In this document: one piece after another, positions 8,141 through 16,430 of the stretch
How positions within the stretch are numbered: the first letter of the stretch is position 1
How the letters are laid out: the number at the start of each line of letters is the position of its first letter
From: WJMT01 sp964599635
Lineage (GTDB): Bacteria > Acidobacteriota > Aminicenantia > Aminicenantales > Aminicenantaceae
Assembly: GCA_964599635.1 (NCBI GenBank)
Contig: CAZRGM010000058.1
Location: forward strand, 1-23,825
Direction of reading: 5' to 3'
Length of the DNA stretch: 23,825 nt
Position numbers and translations under genes: made by a program
The notes under the pieces: model-generated
What the model was told of the DNA's origin: nothing
What the model saw: only the letters and a program-made list of their open reading frames with translations
Databases searched by the model: none

Positions 8141-10360
8141 ATGAGAATAAAGAAAATCCAAAATTACATATGCAAAATCCTTCCTTATATTAAAAAATCG
8201 ATTGAAAAGATCATACAGAAAGGATTGTATTCTTTATTCACATTATTGTGTATTCTGCTCCTCGTCAACACTTCATTTTCTTCAGAGCACCCTCAACCTA
8301 TTGCAAACAGTCTTTATTCAAAGCCAAACCTTCTCTTGATTACAATCGACACGTTGCGGGCAGACCGATTGAGCTGTTATTGTGACGGTATGCATATCAA
8401 AACACCGCATATCGACAGTTTGGCCACAGAGGGAGCACTATTCACTCGGGCCTTTGCAAACACATCCACTACACTCCCTTCTCATACCAATATCCTATTG
8501 GGAGTATCTCCTCTCTACCATGGTGTGCATGAAAACAGCTATTTTGTTGTCCATAAGGACTATCTTACACTTGCAGAACATCTCAAAACCGCAGGATATA
8601 CAACAGGAGCTTTTGTGGGCGCTTTTCCCCTCGATAGAAAATTTGGTCTTGATCAAGGCTTTGGAGTCTATGATGATGATTTTGGGAACAGGAGTTCGTA
8701 TAATCTGCAAAAACTGGAGAGAAAAGCCGCTGATGTTCTAACGAAAGCTTCACAGTGGTTGGAGGCCCAAATATCTCCCTGGTTTCTCTGGGTTCATTGT
8801 TATGATCCTCATGATCCTTACATCCCACCCTCTCCTTATTCCGAAAAATATGCACAATCACCTTATGATGGAGAAGTAGCGTATGTCGATGCGGAGTTGG
8901 GGAAATTTTTACAGAATTTACTGGAGAACAAAAAATTAGAAGACACCTATATAGTCTTTACTGGAGACCATGGGGAATCGCTTGGACAGCACGGTGAATT
9001 AACGCATGGATTTTTCGCTTACAACACAAGCATCTGGATCCCTCTAATTATATCGGGGCCTGGGATCAAATCAAGCCATGTGGATCAACCGGTAAGTCAC
9101 CTGGATATTTTCCCAACCATATGTGATTTGCTCAAAATCAAGAAGCCGGAATTCTTGCAAGGAATATCTTTAATGTCTTCCATGAGAGGGAGAAAGCTTT
9201 CGGATAGACTCATATATTTTGAATCGCTTTCCCCTTATTATAGCTTGGGGTGGGCTCCTCTGCAAGGATTCATAAAAGGCCATTTCAAATTCATCAAATC
9301 GCCAATTCCAGAACTATATAACCTTGAGATCGATTTCGATGAACAGAAGAATCTAGCTGCTGAACATGACTTAAGACCATTGCAAAAACAGCTTTTAGAA
9401 ATCATCGAGCAATTTACTTCACCAAAGGCCTTCAGTTCACGTAGCTGGGCAGACAGAGAATCGCTGGAAAAACTTCGCAGTTTGGGATATATCAGCGGTT
9501 CCCATAATGGCGAACCGAAAAGGAGTTATGGACCTCAGGATGATATCAAAACTCTTTTGCCCTTTTATAATAAAGCCACGGAGGCCATTACTTTACACAA
9601 AAAGGGCAAAACACAGGAGGGAATTAATATCTTAAAAACCATAATTTCTGAGAGAAAAGACTTCGATATACCCTATTCCCACCTGGCAACCCTTTATCAT
9701 GAAGGGCTCAGAAAAATGCCAGAAGCCCTGGAGGTCCTCAAGCTGGGATTCACGCACAATCCATCCAGCTATGAAATCTTTTATAAATACGTCAAATTCT
9801 TGATTAGGGCGGACGCAAATGAAAAAGCGATAGAGCTAGCGACCAAGGCAAGCTTCCGTCAAATGGATTACGACTCCGATATATGGACTAATATTGGAAT
9901 CGCTCACCAAAAAATAGGGGATTTTAATATGGCCCAGGGGGCTTACGAGCAGGCACTCAGGATCGATCCACGTTATCCCATTGCTCATTATTATTTGGGA
10001 TTGATGTTAAAGTCTATTGCCTTAAAAAACAAGGATTCCAACGCTTTAAAGGAATCTCTGGAAAGTTTTAAGAAAGCCATCGAAATTGACCCAAAGTACG
10101 CCGATGCTTATATGGCACTGGGTAACACTTATCTTCAAACAAATAATCTGGAAGAAGGTATCTACTGCCTTGAAAAGTCAATAGAGATCCGCCCTCCCCA
10201 AGCACAAGTAATTTATAACCTTGGAATGGCCTATTTTAACAAAGGCGATAAGGAAAAAGCTCTCGCTTATTTCATTCGCTTTAAAAAAGAGTATTCTCAC
10301 CTGCTGCCTCCTGGGGAACAAAAGAAACTTAACGATCTGATAAAAAAATTGCTCAACTGA
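8141..10360 (+). CDS. Secreted sulfatase-fold (alkaline phosphatase superfamily) protein with C-terminal TPRs
   Basis: Numbering is from the ATG at 8141. An upstream TTG (8114) lies inside the promoter and is rejected. A hydrophobic segment (about 29-47, SLFTLLCILLLVNTSFSS) acts as signal peptide or anchor after a basic stretch. Residues ~62-390 are a sulfatase-type domain: LLLITIDTLRADRLS with metal ligand Asp70, TLPSH at 111-115 where sulfatases have C/S-x-P-x-R, HCYDPHDPY (about 219-227), and TGDHGESLGQHGE (Asp276/His277). A Thr at the nucleophile position cannot become formylglycine, so it may be a phosphohydrolase or phosphotransferase rather than a true sulfatase. An LEKLRSLGY linker leads into several TPR units (about 470-735, e.g. 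AYEQALRIDPRYPIAHYYLG), probably for protein contacts in the periplasm. It is transcribed alone. Confidence 0.85.
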   Translation: MRIKKIQNYICKILPYIKKSIEKIIQKGLYSLFTLLCILLLVNTSFSSEHPQPIANSLYSKPNLLLITIDTLRADRLSCYCDGMHIKTPHIDSLATEGALFTRAFANTSTTLPSHTNILLGVSPLYHGVHENSYFVVHKDYLTLAEHLKTAGYTTGAFVGAFPLDRKFGLDQGFGVYDDDFGNRSSYNLQKLERKAADVLTKASQWLEAQISPWFLWVHCYDPHDPYIPPSPYSEKYAQSPYDGEVAYVDAELGKFLQNLLENKKLEDTYIVFTGDHGESLGQHGELTHGFFAYNTSIWIPLIISGPGIKSSHVDQPVSHLDIFPTICDLLKIKKPEFLQGISLMSSMRGRKLSDRLIYFESLSPYYSLGWAPLQGFIKGHFKFIKSPIPELYNLEIDFDEQKNLAAEHDLRPLQKQLLEIIEQFTSPKAFSSRSWADRESLEKLRSLGYISGSHNGEPKRSYGPQDDIKTLLPFYNKATEAITLHKKGKTQEGINILKTIISERKDFDIPYSHLATLYHEGLRKMPEALEVLKLGFTHNPSSYEIFYKYVKFLIRADANEKAIELATKASFRQMDYDSDIWTNIGIAHQKIGDFNMAQGAYEQALRIDPRYPIAHYYLGLMLKSIALKNKDSNALKESLESFKKAIEIDPKYADAYMALGNTYLQTNNLEEGIYCLEKSIEIRPPQAQVIYNLGMAYFNKGDKEKALAYFIRFKKEYSHLLPPGEQKKLNDLIKKLLN

Positions 10361-10372
10361 TCGATGACTACA

Positions 10373-10474
10373 GATGTTTCAAATTTAACGAGTTTTTCTG
10401 TATAAAATGCTTGATCTCATTTGAAAAGACCGTCTGCTAAGAATAAATCTTTCATTGCTAAGAACTGTACAGTG
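10373..10474 (-). pseudogene. Fragment of a class C beta-lactamase-family gene
   Basis: This ~100-bp piece closely matches 12670-12771 inside the intact class C-type gene, in the same orientation. The reverse strand still reads LFK-stop-DQAFYTEKLVKFET against LFKWDQALYTEKLVKSET: the Trp codon TGG has become TGA, and a 1-base loss shifts the frame just upstream. Nothing else of the gene is recognisable on either side. It is a relic of a partial duplication or of a decayed paralogue. Confidence 0.85.
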
Positions 10475-10484
10475 CTTCACGCAT

Positions 10485-10514
10485 AAAAAAAAATTTAACA
10501 TGATCATTATCGTG
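10485..10514 (-). terminator. Weak terminator after the D-aminoacylase gene
   Basis: Reading the reverse strand, a short imperfect stem (CACGAT/ATCATG, 10499-10514) is followed closely by nine T residues (10485-10493). It lies about 80 bp past the D-aminoacylase stop. The stem is short, so confidence is low. Confidence 0.3.
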
Positions 10515-10592
10515 AATGAAAGTTATCATTTTCGTCCTATGAATTTGGAGTATCATCAATGTATCTCAGAGAAGCAACTATGGAAATAATGA

Positions 10593-12290
10593 TTATTTGC
10601 CAGGACCGTGGAGTACTTTTCCGGAAAGATTTCCTGTGTGTTTGCCGTGATCCACAACCACCTTACCATTAACAATGACATAATCTATACCTTCAGGGTA
10701 CTGCTTAGGCTCGAGAAAAGTGGCTTTATCAGAAATTTTTGCTGCATCAAAAACAACGATATCAGCGTAGTTCCCTTTCTTTAAAACTCCACGCTTTTTT
10801 AATCCCATTTTATATGCCGGCATAGAGGTCATTTTTTTGATGGCCTCAGGAAGTGAGAGAAGATTTTTTTCCCGAACAAAGATTCTTAGAAAGCGAGGGA
10901 ATGTTCCATAATTACGAGGGTGTGGATGGCCTCTGTCTAAAGGACCATGAGGAGCCTGTGCACTTCCGTCAGAACATAACATAACCAGAGGATGAGTCAA
11001 CACCAATTCTAAATTCTTTTCTCCCATAGCAAATCCAAAAATGCTTAGACTTCCCCCTTCAGAAATAAGAAGATCACATGCAAATTCATAAGGATCTTGA
11101 TTTTTTTCATCAGCAGCCTCTTGAATATATTTTCCTATAAGATGACGATTTTTCTCGTTTCTGACAGAGTGGATCAGCATGCTTTCCCAACCGTACTCAC
11201 TTTTGAGTCGATCTAATGTCTCTTGTTTCATTTGTTGACGTAGCTTTGGATCTTTGAGCCGCTCCACGAATTTTTCAGTACCTCCGGCAACGGCCCATTG
11301 GGGAAACTTAATATTTAATGTAGTACTAGAAGCTATATAGGGATAGCGGTCAGCAGTCACATCAAGACCTCTTTCTTTAGCTCTTTCCATAAGATCACTC
11401 ACCAAAGGAATCTTATAGAAATTTTTCTTGCCAGTAGATTTAAGATGAGAGATCTGAAGAGGAAGTTTTGCACTTTCAGCAATATGAATGGCTTCTGCCA
11501 CTGCCTCCATGAGCTCTGGCCCTTCGTTTCGCATGTGAGTGGCATAAAATCCTCCGTATTTAGAGACAGTCCCACAAAGTTCGATTAACTCAGAAGTGCT
11601 TGCAAAACGAGAGGGGATATATTCAAGGCCAGTAGAGAGCCCAAAAGCTCCTTGGCTCATAGCCTCTGCCACCAATTTTTTCTGAGCTTCCATTTCCTGG
11701 GCCGTAGGATCTCTGTTTTCATCTCCCATAACATAACCCCGGATTGTTCCTTGTCCCACCAATGTTCCATGGTTGATACCTATTCCCCTCTCTTCCATTT
11801 TGGAATGGTATCCTTCCAAATTTGTCCAATCGAATTTCAATTCATCTTCTCTCCGAGATCTTTCCTCTGAAGAAGATAAATTTTTCTTTCGGGGAAAAGG
11901 GCTGCCACCACAATTTCCTCCCAGAACTGTGGTAACACCTTGTCTTATTTGGCTTTCTCCTTTAGGACTAACAAGAAGCTCAGTATCAGTGTGGCAGTGT
12001 ATATCAAAGAATCCAGGAGATACAGCCTTTCCTTGAGCATCGATAACCGTTTTTGCCTGAGATTCATTCAGATGACCAATTCTCTCAATATGATCATTCA
12101 CGATTCCTAAATCTGCTTCAAAAGACTTATCTTGTTCCCCATCTATGATTTGACCATTCTTTATAATAAGGTCAAATTGGCTGGGTGAAGCAAAGATAGA
12201 TCTTCCCATAAATTCACCTGTCAACCCTATGACTACACCGGTCTTAGCAGTTGATTTAATGAATTGCCGTCTGGAAATTTTGTTCTTCAT
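10593..12290 (-). CDS. N-acyl-D-amino-acid deacylase (D-aminoacylase), Tat-exported
   Basis: This zinc amidohydrolase removes N-acyl groups from D-amino acids. Residues 6-11 (SRRQFI), then a hydrophobic segment and an FASPS end near residue 36, form a twin-arginine signal, so the enzyme is exported folded. All expected metal ligands are visible: HCH at 98-100, Cys127 in GGNCGGS, His252 in ATHMRNEG, His282 in LQISHLKSTG, and Asp441 in LCSDGSAQAPHG. The C-terminal beta-sandwich ends with NYADIVVFD and a VNGKVVVDHGK hairpin. Length (565) fits this family with a signal added. AGGAGG ribosome binding site lies about 10 nt before the ATG. It follows the class C gene on the same strand after 137 bp that contain a 16-bp palindrome. 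Related dihydroorotase-like or dipeptidase activity cannot be excluded. Confidence 0.85.
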   Translation of the reverse strand: MKNKISRRQFIKSTAKTGVVIGLTGEFMGRSIFASPSQFDLIIKNGQIIDGEQDKSFEADLGIVNDHIERIGHLNESQAKTVIDAQGKAVSPGFFDIHCHTDTELLVSPKGESQIRQGVTTVLGGNCGGSPFPRKKNLSSSEERSRREDELKFDWTNLEGYHSKMEERGIGINHGTLVGQGTIRGYVMGDENRDPTAQEMEAQKKLVAEAMSQGAFGLSTGLEYIPSRFASTSELIELCGTVSKYGGFYATHMRNEGPELMEAVAEAIHIAESAKLPLQISHLKSTGKKNFYKIPLVSDLMERAKERGLDVTADRYPYIASSTTLNIKFPQWAVAGGTEKFVERLKDPKLRQQMKQETLDRLKSEYGWESMLIHSVRNEKNRHLIGKYIQEAADEKNQDPYEFACDLLISEGGSLSIFGFAMGEKNLELVLTHPLVMLCSDGSAQAPHGPLDRGHPHPRNYGTFPRFLRIFVREKNLLSLPEAIKKMTSMPAYKMGLKKRGVLKKGNYADIVVFDAAKISDKATFLEPKQYPEGIDYVIVNGKVVVDHGKHTGNLSGKVLHGPGK

Positions 12291-12400
12291 ATAAAATACT
12301 CCTCCTATAAATTATTTTTGAAAAATTTATAAACATCTTAATTTTTTTCTTCATATAAATCAAATAATTTAGTCTAGCTGTGTTTGATAACTCCTTATAA

Positions 12401-12416
12401 ATTCAAAATTTTGAAT
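12401..12416. promoter_or_regulatory. Perfect 16-bp palindrome
   Basis: ATTCAAAATTTTGAAT reads the same on both strands. It lies 12 bp beyond the class C gene stop and 111 bp before the D-aminoacylase start. It could be a dimeric repressor site or a weak 3'-end hairpin. Confidence 0.35.
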
Positions 12417-12427
12417 CTATGTTAAAT

Positions 12428-13492
12428 TTAATGAAGATACATCCCTGCTATTTTGTTTGCTAAATTTTCAGGAATCGGCTGATTTCGATTCGTTAAGATA
12501 ATAATTGAGAAATGGTCTTTCGGGTAACGTTGGATGATATTTGTAAATCCACAAGTCTCACCGGTGTGGTGAACACGATAATGCCCCTTATATTCATCAA
12601 TTCTCCAGCCAAAGCCATAATCGGTCTTTGTCCCATCGTTCAATTCGCAAGGGGTAAAAGCCTTTTTTAATGTTTCAGATTTAACGAGTTTTTCTGTATA
12701 AAGGGCTTGATCCCATTTGAAAAGATCATCAACCGAAGAATAAATCCCCCCATCGCCAAGAACTGCACTGGTTAAGCTTTGATCTTTAGGAACTAGTTTT
12801 CCGTTTTTATGAGCATATCCATAAGCACGATGATTAACGCTTGAAATGCCTTTTTCATAGGCGACTGTATTGTTCATTCCAAGGGGTTGGAAAATATTCT
12901 TTTTCAGGCATTCTGCAAAAGACAATCCAGATACTTTTTCAACAGTCATTGCTAAAACTGCATAACCGGAATTGCTGTAACCATATTCACTGCCTGGTTC
13001 AAAATAAGTGGATTTGAGGCCCATCATCATATTTAAAACATCCTCGTCTGAAACCTGATTTGTGGCGTTTTCAGGAATCAGGGACTCATAATCTTGGAGT
13101 CCTGATGTATGTTGTAAAATATTTTTAATCGTAATTTCCTTGCCATAATCTGGGAATTCGGGGAAAATATCTGTCAATTTTTGGGAAAAGGTTAGCTTAC
13201 CTTGTTCTACTAGCTTCATAATACACATTGCCGTAAATTGTTTTGTAACAGAGGCAAGCCTGAAATTAGTATTGCTCTCTACGGGTTTTTTTTCTTCGAC
13301 TTGAGCGAGTCCAAAAGTTTTAACCAATATAGGCTTGCCTTCTTTGATAATCATGAGTGAGGCACCTGGGACTTCACCCTTATAAATCTTGAAGAGACCA
13401 TCAATTTTAGCTTCTTTATCAATAGCACAGTTATTTAGTGTACAGAGATATGAAATAAGAATGAATAAAAATAATATTTTGATCAATTTCAT
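12428..13492 (-). CDS. Class C beta-lactamase-family serine hydrolase (lipoprotein)
   Basis: The start chosen is the ATG at 13492 because a GGAGGAGG ribosome binding site is 8 nt upstream; an in-frame ATG at 13525 would place that site inside the gene. Residues 1-21 form a signal with lipobox TLNNC (Cys22), suggesting a membrane-tethered lipoprotein of 354 residues. The catalytic motifs of the AmpC/DD-peptidase fold are all present: SVTK (81-84), YSN (172-174), and HTG (309-311) in place of KTG. The family includes DD-carboxypeptidases, D-aminopeptidases, esterases and beta-lactamases, so the substrate is open; neighbouring PBP4 and D-aminoacylase genes favour a D-amino-acid peptide. A broken fragment of a close paralogue lies at 10373-10474. 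Confidence 0.85.
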   Translation of the reverse strand: MKLIKILFLFILISYLCTLNNCAIDKEAKIDGLFKIYKGEVPGASLMIIKEGKPILVKTFGLAQVEEKKPVESNTNFRLASVTKQFTAMCIMKLVEQGKLTFSQKLTDIFPEFPDYGKEITIKNILQHTSGLQDYESLIPENATNQVSDEDVLNMMMGLKSTYFEPGSEYGYSNSGYAVLAMTVEKVSGLSFAECLKKNIFQPLGMNNTVAYEKGISSVNHRAYGYAHKNGKLVPKDQSLTSAVLGDGGIYSSVDDLFKWDQALYTEKLVKSETLKKAFTPCELNDGTKTDYGFGWRIDEYKGHYRVHHTGETCGFTNIIQRYPKDHFSIIILTNRNQPIPENLANKIAGMYLH

Positions 13493-13702
13493 ATAATAAC
13501 CTCCTCCTTCTCTTGATAATATCATCTTAACGATCTTAAAATAAGCTTATTTCCTTATTTTAAATGATTAAATTTCATCTAGTAAAGAAAATTTTAAAAC
13601 TTTCCTTGAAGAGGACTGATTAATCTCTTTAGTTAGGCAGATGTTTTCAATGTAATGGAGCGAATTATCCAGGAGATTCAAAGACGAATCCGATGTACTG
13701 AG

Positions 13703-13855
13703 TTTGGCTCGTCTGAGAGGTAAAAAATGGCGATTCAAATAAAAAATTGAAATAAGAAAAATATTCAGATAATTTTTTTGAAGGAATCTTGTATATCATG
13801 GAAATGCAATCAGTCATGAAAGCATCGCCATTTTTTTATGAATAGGTCAGGTTAG
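13703..13855 (+). repeat. ~150-bp duplicated element, copy A (closing stem, mini-ORF start)
   Basis: This gene-free interval (13493-13855) contains an element matching 19455-19606 on the opposite strand. Its two ends are most similar: GGCTCG-CTGAGAGG plus an A-run, ATGG-GATTCAAATAAAAAA, and at the other end TTTTTTATGAATAGGT. The middle has drifted. Perfect 13-bp arms at 13722-13734 (AAAAAATGGCGAT) and 13824-13836 enclose 89 nt. An AGAGG-preceded ATG (13728) opens only 7 codons. Its end touches the stop codon of the opposing PBP4 gene. It could be a structured RNA, a small mobile repeat, or the remains of a short gene. Nothing else is seen in 13493-13702. Confidence 0.55.
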
Positions 13856-15349
13856 TTAGTTTCGATTGAATGAAGATAAAACAACGCAGATTTGATCCTG
13901 TAAATTCCTTGCTACTTGAACGCTACATAAAAAGTTGTTTACTAGGATGGAGAAAACAAGATTTTCATCATCTTCAGTTATGGCGTAACCAGAAAGGCTA
14001 CTAACATTTGAGACAGTACCCGTTTTTGCAAAAATTTTACCCTCAGCTCTTGTCCCTTTCATCCGGTCATCGATGGTACCATCGATGCCAGCAATGGGCA
14101 AACATTCTCGGAATACTTTTCCATATTTATGGTAATGTATACCACGAAATATTTTTACGATATGTATAGGTGAAATATAATTATAGCGACTGAGTCCTGA
14201 CCCATCTCTGTATTGATATGAATCATCTTCCAGACCAAACTGTACTAGCGTTTCCTTAATGACTTTTTCACCTTCCTCAAAGTTGCCACCTTTCCCAAAA
14301 TGATAACCGAGCAACTTAAGAAAACTATCCGCATACAAATTAATTGAGTCTTTCATTAATGCTTTGATTACTTCTGAAAACGCTGGCGATAGGTGTGTGT
14401 CAAGTAATTCCAAAGTTTCAATTTCAATCGATGAGTCAAGATCATCAGAATCCATCAACTCACCTGTTACCACTATCCCATGATTAGATAGTTCATGGGC
14501 CAGTCCGTATAGAAAATAGAGAGTCGGGTTATATATTGAGATACGTCTACTTATCTTATCTCCGGCTTTCATCTTACCAGAAAATGTCAGCGTATTCGGA
14601 TTCATCTCCCTAAAAACATCAATATCTGTTTCCTCATCCTCATCATCGACTATAGAGATATCCGTTTGAATATTTAAATAGCCGTAATCTGGGAATACTA
14701 CAAATTCAATATTATTAGAAGTTGGATCGGCACACAAGGTTACCTCAGCTAAATTTTCATTCAACATCAATCCACTTATCTGTTCGGAATAATAGTAGTT
14801 CAGATTATTACGGCCACGATATCCGTAATGTTTATCATCGAATATATCATCAATGCCAATAAGATTACCTTGAACCTTCCTAATATTGAGTTCGCCAAGG
14901 GTAGATATTAAATCTTTAAAAATAACACATGTATCAATATCATCGCAGAATCGATAACCTACGGTAGGGTCTCCGCTTCCAATGATGATCAAATCGCCTT
15001 TCAAAATGCCATCTTCGATTACACCATTGGTATAAAAATGAGTCTGATAATGAAAATCCGGCCCGAATTTCAAAAGAGCAACTGAGGACGTGGGTATTTT
15101 CTCGTTGGATGCTGGTATTAATAATTTCTCAGCGTTATAGCGATACAGAATTTCTCCTGTATCTAGAGATTGAACAAGAATGCCAATGGTAGCTGCCTGA
15201 AATTCAGGCGCATCAATCAATAAATCAATTTGATTCGCCAAAAGTTCACAAGCAGCAGGAGTTAACTGTGGTTGTTTGACATATCTAGTTGCACATCCGG
15301 CCGATAAAAAAGATAAAGTTAAAATTATAATAATAAATTTTTTACACAT
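13856..15349 (-). CDS. dacB: D-alanyl-D-alanine carboxypeptidase/endopeptidase, PBP4 (S13) family
   Basis: This serine DD-peptidase cleaves D-Ala-D-Ala ends or cross-links of peptidoglycan. A short signal with lipobox LSAGC (Cys19) suggests a lipoprotein, unusual for classical DacB, which is a soluble or loosely bound periplasmic enzyme. Catalytic motifs are SNEK (81-84), SIN (335-337) and KTG (442-444), with the family's RDGSGLSRYN at about 381-390. The long insert between motifs 1 and 2 (about 250 residues) is typical of PBP4 and contains an acidic patch (VDDEDEETDID). The 497-residue length is normal. An AAGGA ribosome binding site precedes the ATG. It starts 37 bp after the class A-like gene on the same strand, so the two are probably one operon. 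Confidence 0.9.
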   Translation of the reverse strand: MCKKFIIIILTLSFLSAGCATRYVKQPQLTPAACELLANQIDLLIDAPEFQAATIGILVQSLDTGEILYRYNAEKLLIPASNEKIPTSSVALLKFGPDFHYQTHFYTNGVIEDGILKGDLIIIGSGDPTVGYRFCDDIDTCVIFKDLISTLGELNIRKVQGNLIGIDDIFDDKHYGYRGRNNLNYYYSEQISGLMLNENLAEVTLCADPTSNNIEFVVFPDYGYLNIQTDISIVDDEDEETDIDVFREMNPNTLTFSGKMKAGDKISRRISIYNPTLYFLYGLAHELSNHGIVVTGELMDSDDLDSSIEIETLELLDTHLSPAFSEVIKALMKDSINLYADSFLKLLGYHFGKGGNFEEGEKVIKETLVQFGLEDDSYQYRDGSGLSRYNYISPIHIVKIFRGIHYHKYGKVFRECLPIAGIDGTIDDRMKGTRAEGKIFAKTGTVSNVSSLSGYAITEDDENLVFSILVNNFLCSVQVARNLQDQICVVLSSFNRN

Positions 15350-15386
15350 GAATCCTTCTCTTTCTATCTATTTTCTTATCGGTTAT

Positions 15387-16430
15387 TTAATATTTAATCG
15401 AGATATTGTCAAGAATTTGTGTTTGCTTTTCTTCTTCCTCTTTGGTTTTGTGCTCTGTCAAACTTTCGTAAACAATTCTGCTCAATTTTGCGATCAACTT
15501 CTCAGCTTTCTCATGTTCTTCAATTCCTCGGGTCATAATGACTAGTACGTAAGGTTTCCGTCCCTTGGGAAAAACAATGGCGGCATCATGATCGATCCGG
15601 GTGATGGAGCCGGTTTTGTTAGCCACTTTGACATCCTCAGGGATGCCGGCCGGTATTTTTGACCTAAACTTCTGTTGCTTCAAAATTTCAATCATTTCTC
15701 TGCAGGCCTCCGATGAACCAGCTTTCCCTTCAGCAATGGACATCATAACCTGCATTATGCTGAAAGCATCTGTCCTGTTGTTCAATCCTTTCTCAAAGGC
15801 TTTAATATCCTCTACACCGCGCAACATCTCTATGTTTTGGATTCCTAGCTCTTCCATTCTCTTCATTACGTTTTTCACTTCCACAAACTCAATAAGAATA
15901 TTAGTGGCTAGGTTACTACTCATGGTGATCATGTGCGTCAACAAATCCCTAATAGGTTGTTCCGTTCCAATAAACTTATAAATTTCGTCATCAGAATCAT
16001 CATTTATCCGAAGCGTATAAATGCTTCCGTCTACAATACTCTTGAATTGATTCCTGATAGGAATCTTGTCTTTGAGGGAAAACTTTCCTCTTTCGGCTTG
16101 CCAGAATAATTCAATCATTACTGGCACTTTCATTAGGCTCGCCGCATGCATCATTTCGTGAGAATGAATCAGCAGTTTTTCTCCGGACTCCTGATCTTTA
16201 AAGGCAAGACTTACTTCTGCCTTTGATTTCTGGATCTCACTTTCTAATTGCTCTCTAAGCTTCTCAGTCTCACCGTTATCTAAATTCAAATGTCTTTCAA
16301 AAAAATATCCTGAACCGGTGGACATAGTCTTAAAGACATTGAGATAGTCTGAATTATTGAATAAAACCATTGAACCCGTCAATAGAATGACCAGACCACA
16401 AACAGAAAATAAGCTATTTTTATTTACCAT
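15387..16430 (-). CDS. Class A beta-lactamase-like serine hydrolase (membrane-anchored)
   Basis: The start chosen is the ATG at 16430, with GGGTGA 5 nt upstream; an in-frame GTG at 16439 is also possible. Residues ~5-25 form a signal anchor (FSVCGLVILLTGSMVLF) and a charged linker follows. The domain has the class A motif set: SLMK (98-101), SSN in MITMSSNLATN where most have SDN, FEKGLN giving the E-x-x-L-N deacylation motif, and NKTGS. The Glu/Asn of ExxLN separates true hydrolases from plain penicillin-binding proteins, so beta-lactam hydrolysis is possible. The PBP4-like gene follows by 37 bp, so a wall role or self-protection near DD-peptidases fits. Substrate is not determined by sequence. 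Confidence 0.83.
   Translation of the reverse strand: MVNKNSLFSVCGLVILLTGSMVLFNNSDYLNVFKTMSTGSGYFFERHLNLDNGETEKLREQLESEIQKSKAEVSLAFKDQESGEKLLIHSHEMMHAASLMKVPVMIELFWQAERGKFSLKDKIPIRNQFKSIVDGSIYTLRINDDSDDEIYKFIGTEQPIRDLLTHMITMSSNLATNILIEFVEVKNVMKRMEELGIQNIEMLRGVEDIKAFEKGLNNRTDAFSIMQVMMSIAEGKAGSSEACREMIEILKQQKFRSKIPAGIPEDVKVANKTGSITRIDHDAAIVFPKGRKPYVLVIMTRGIEEHEKAEKLIAKLSRIVYESLTEHKTKEEEEKQTQILDNISIKY

Noticed and set aside
7970..8161. 63-codon reverse frame upstream of the sulfatase/TPR gene
   Set aside because: It runs through the forward promoter and start codon of that gene, lacks a ribosome binding site and has a low-complexity AT-driven translation.
11652..12036. Forward frames opposite the D-aminoacylase gene
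   Set aside because: They are antisense shadows of a gene with full catalytic motifs and a good ribosome binding site.
13722..13837. Long-range A/T-ended hairpin as a terminator for the PBP4 gene
   Set aside because: The 89-nt loop is too large for a normal terminator, and the arms are better explained as part of the duplicated element also found near nhaC.
15387..16430. Calling this gene a resistance beta-lactamase
   Set aside because: The ExxLN motif allows hydrolysis, but the neighbourhood is cell-wall enzymes, and SSN replaces SDN; the sequence does not decide the substrate.
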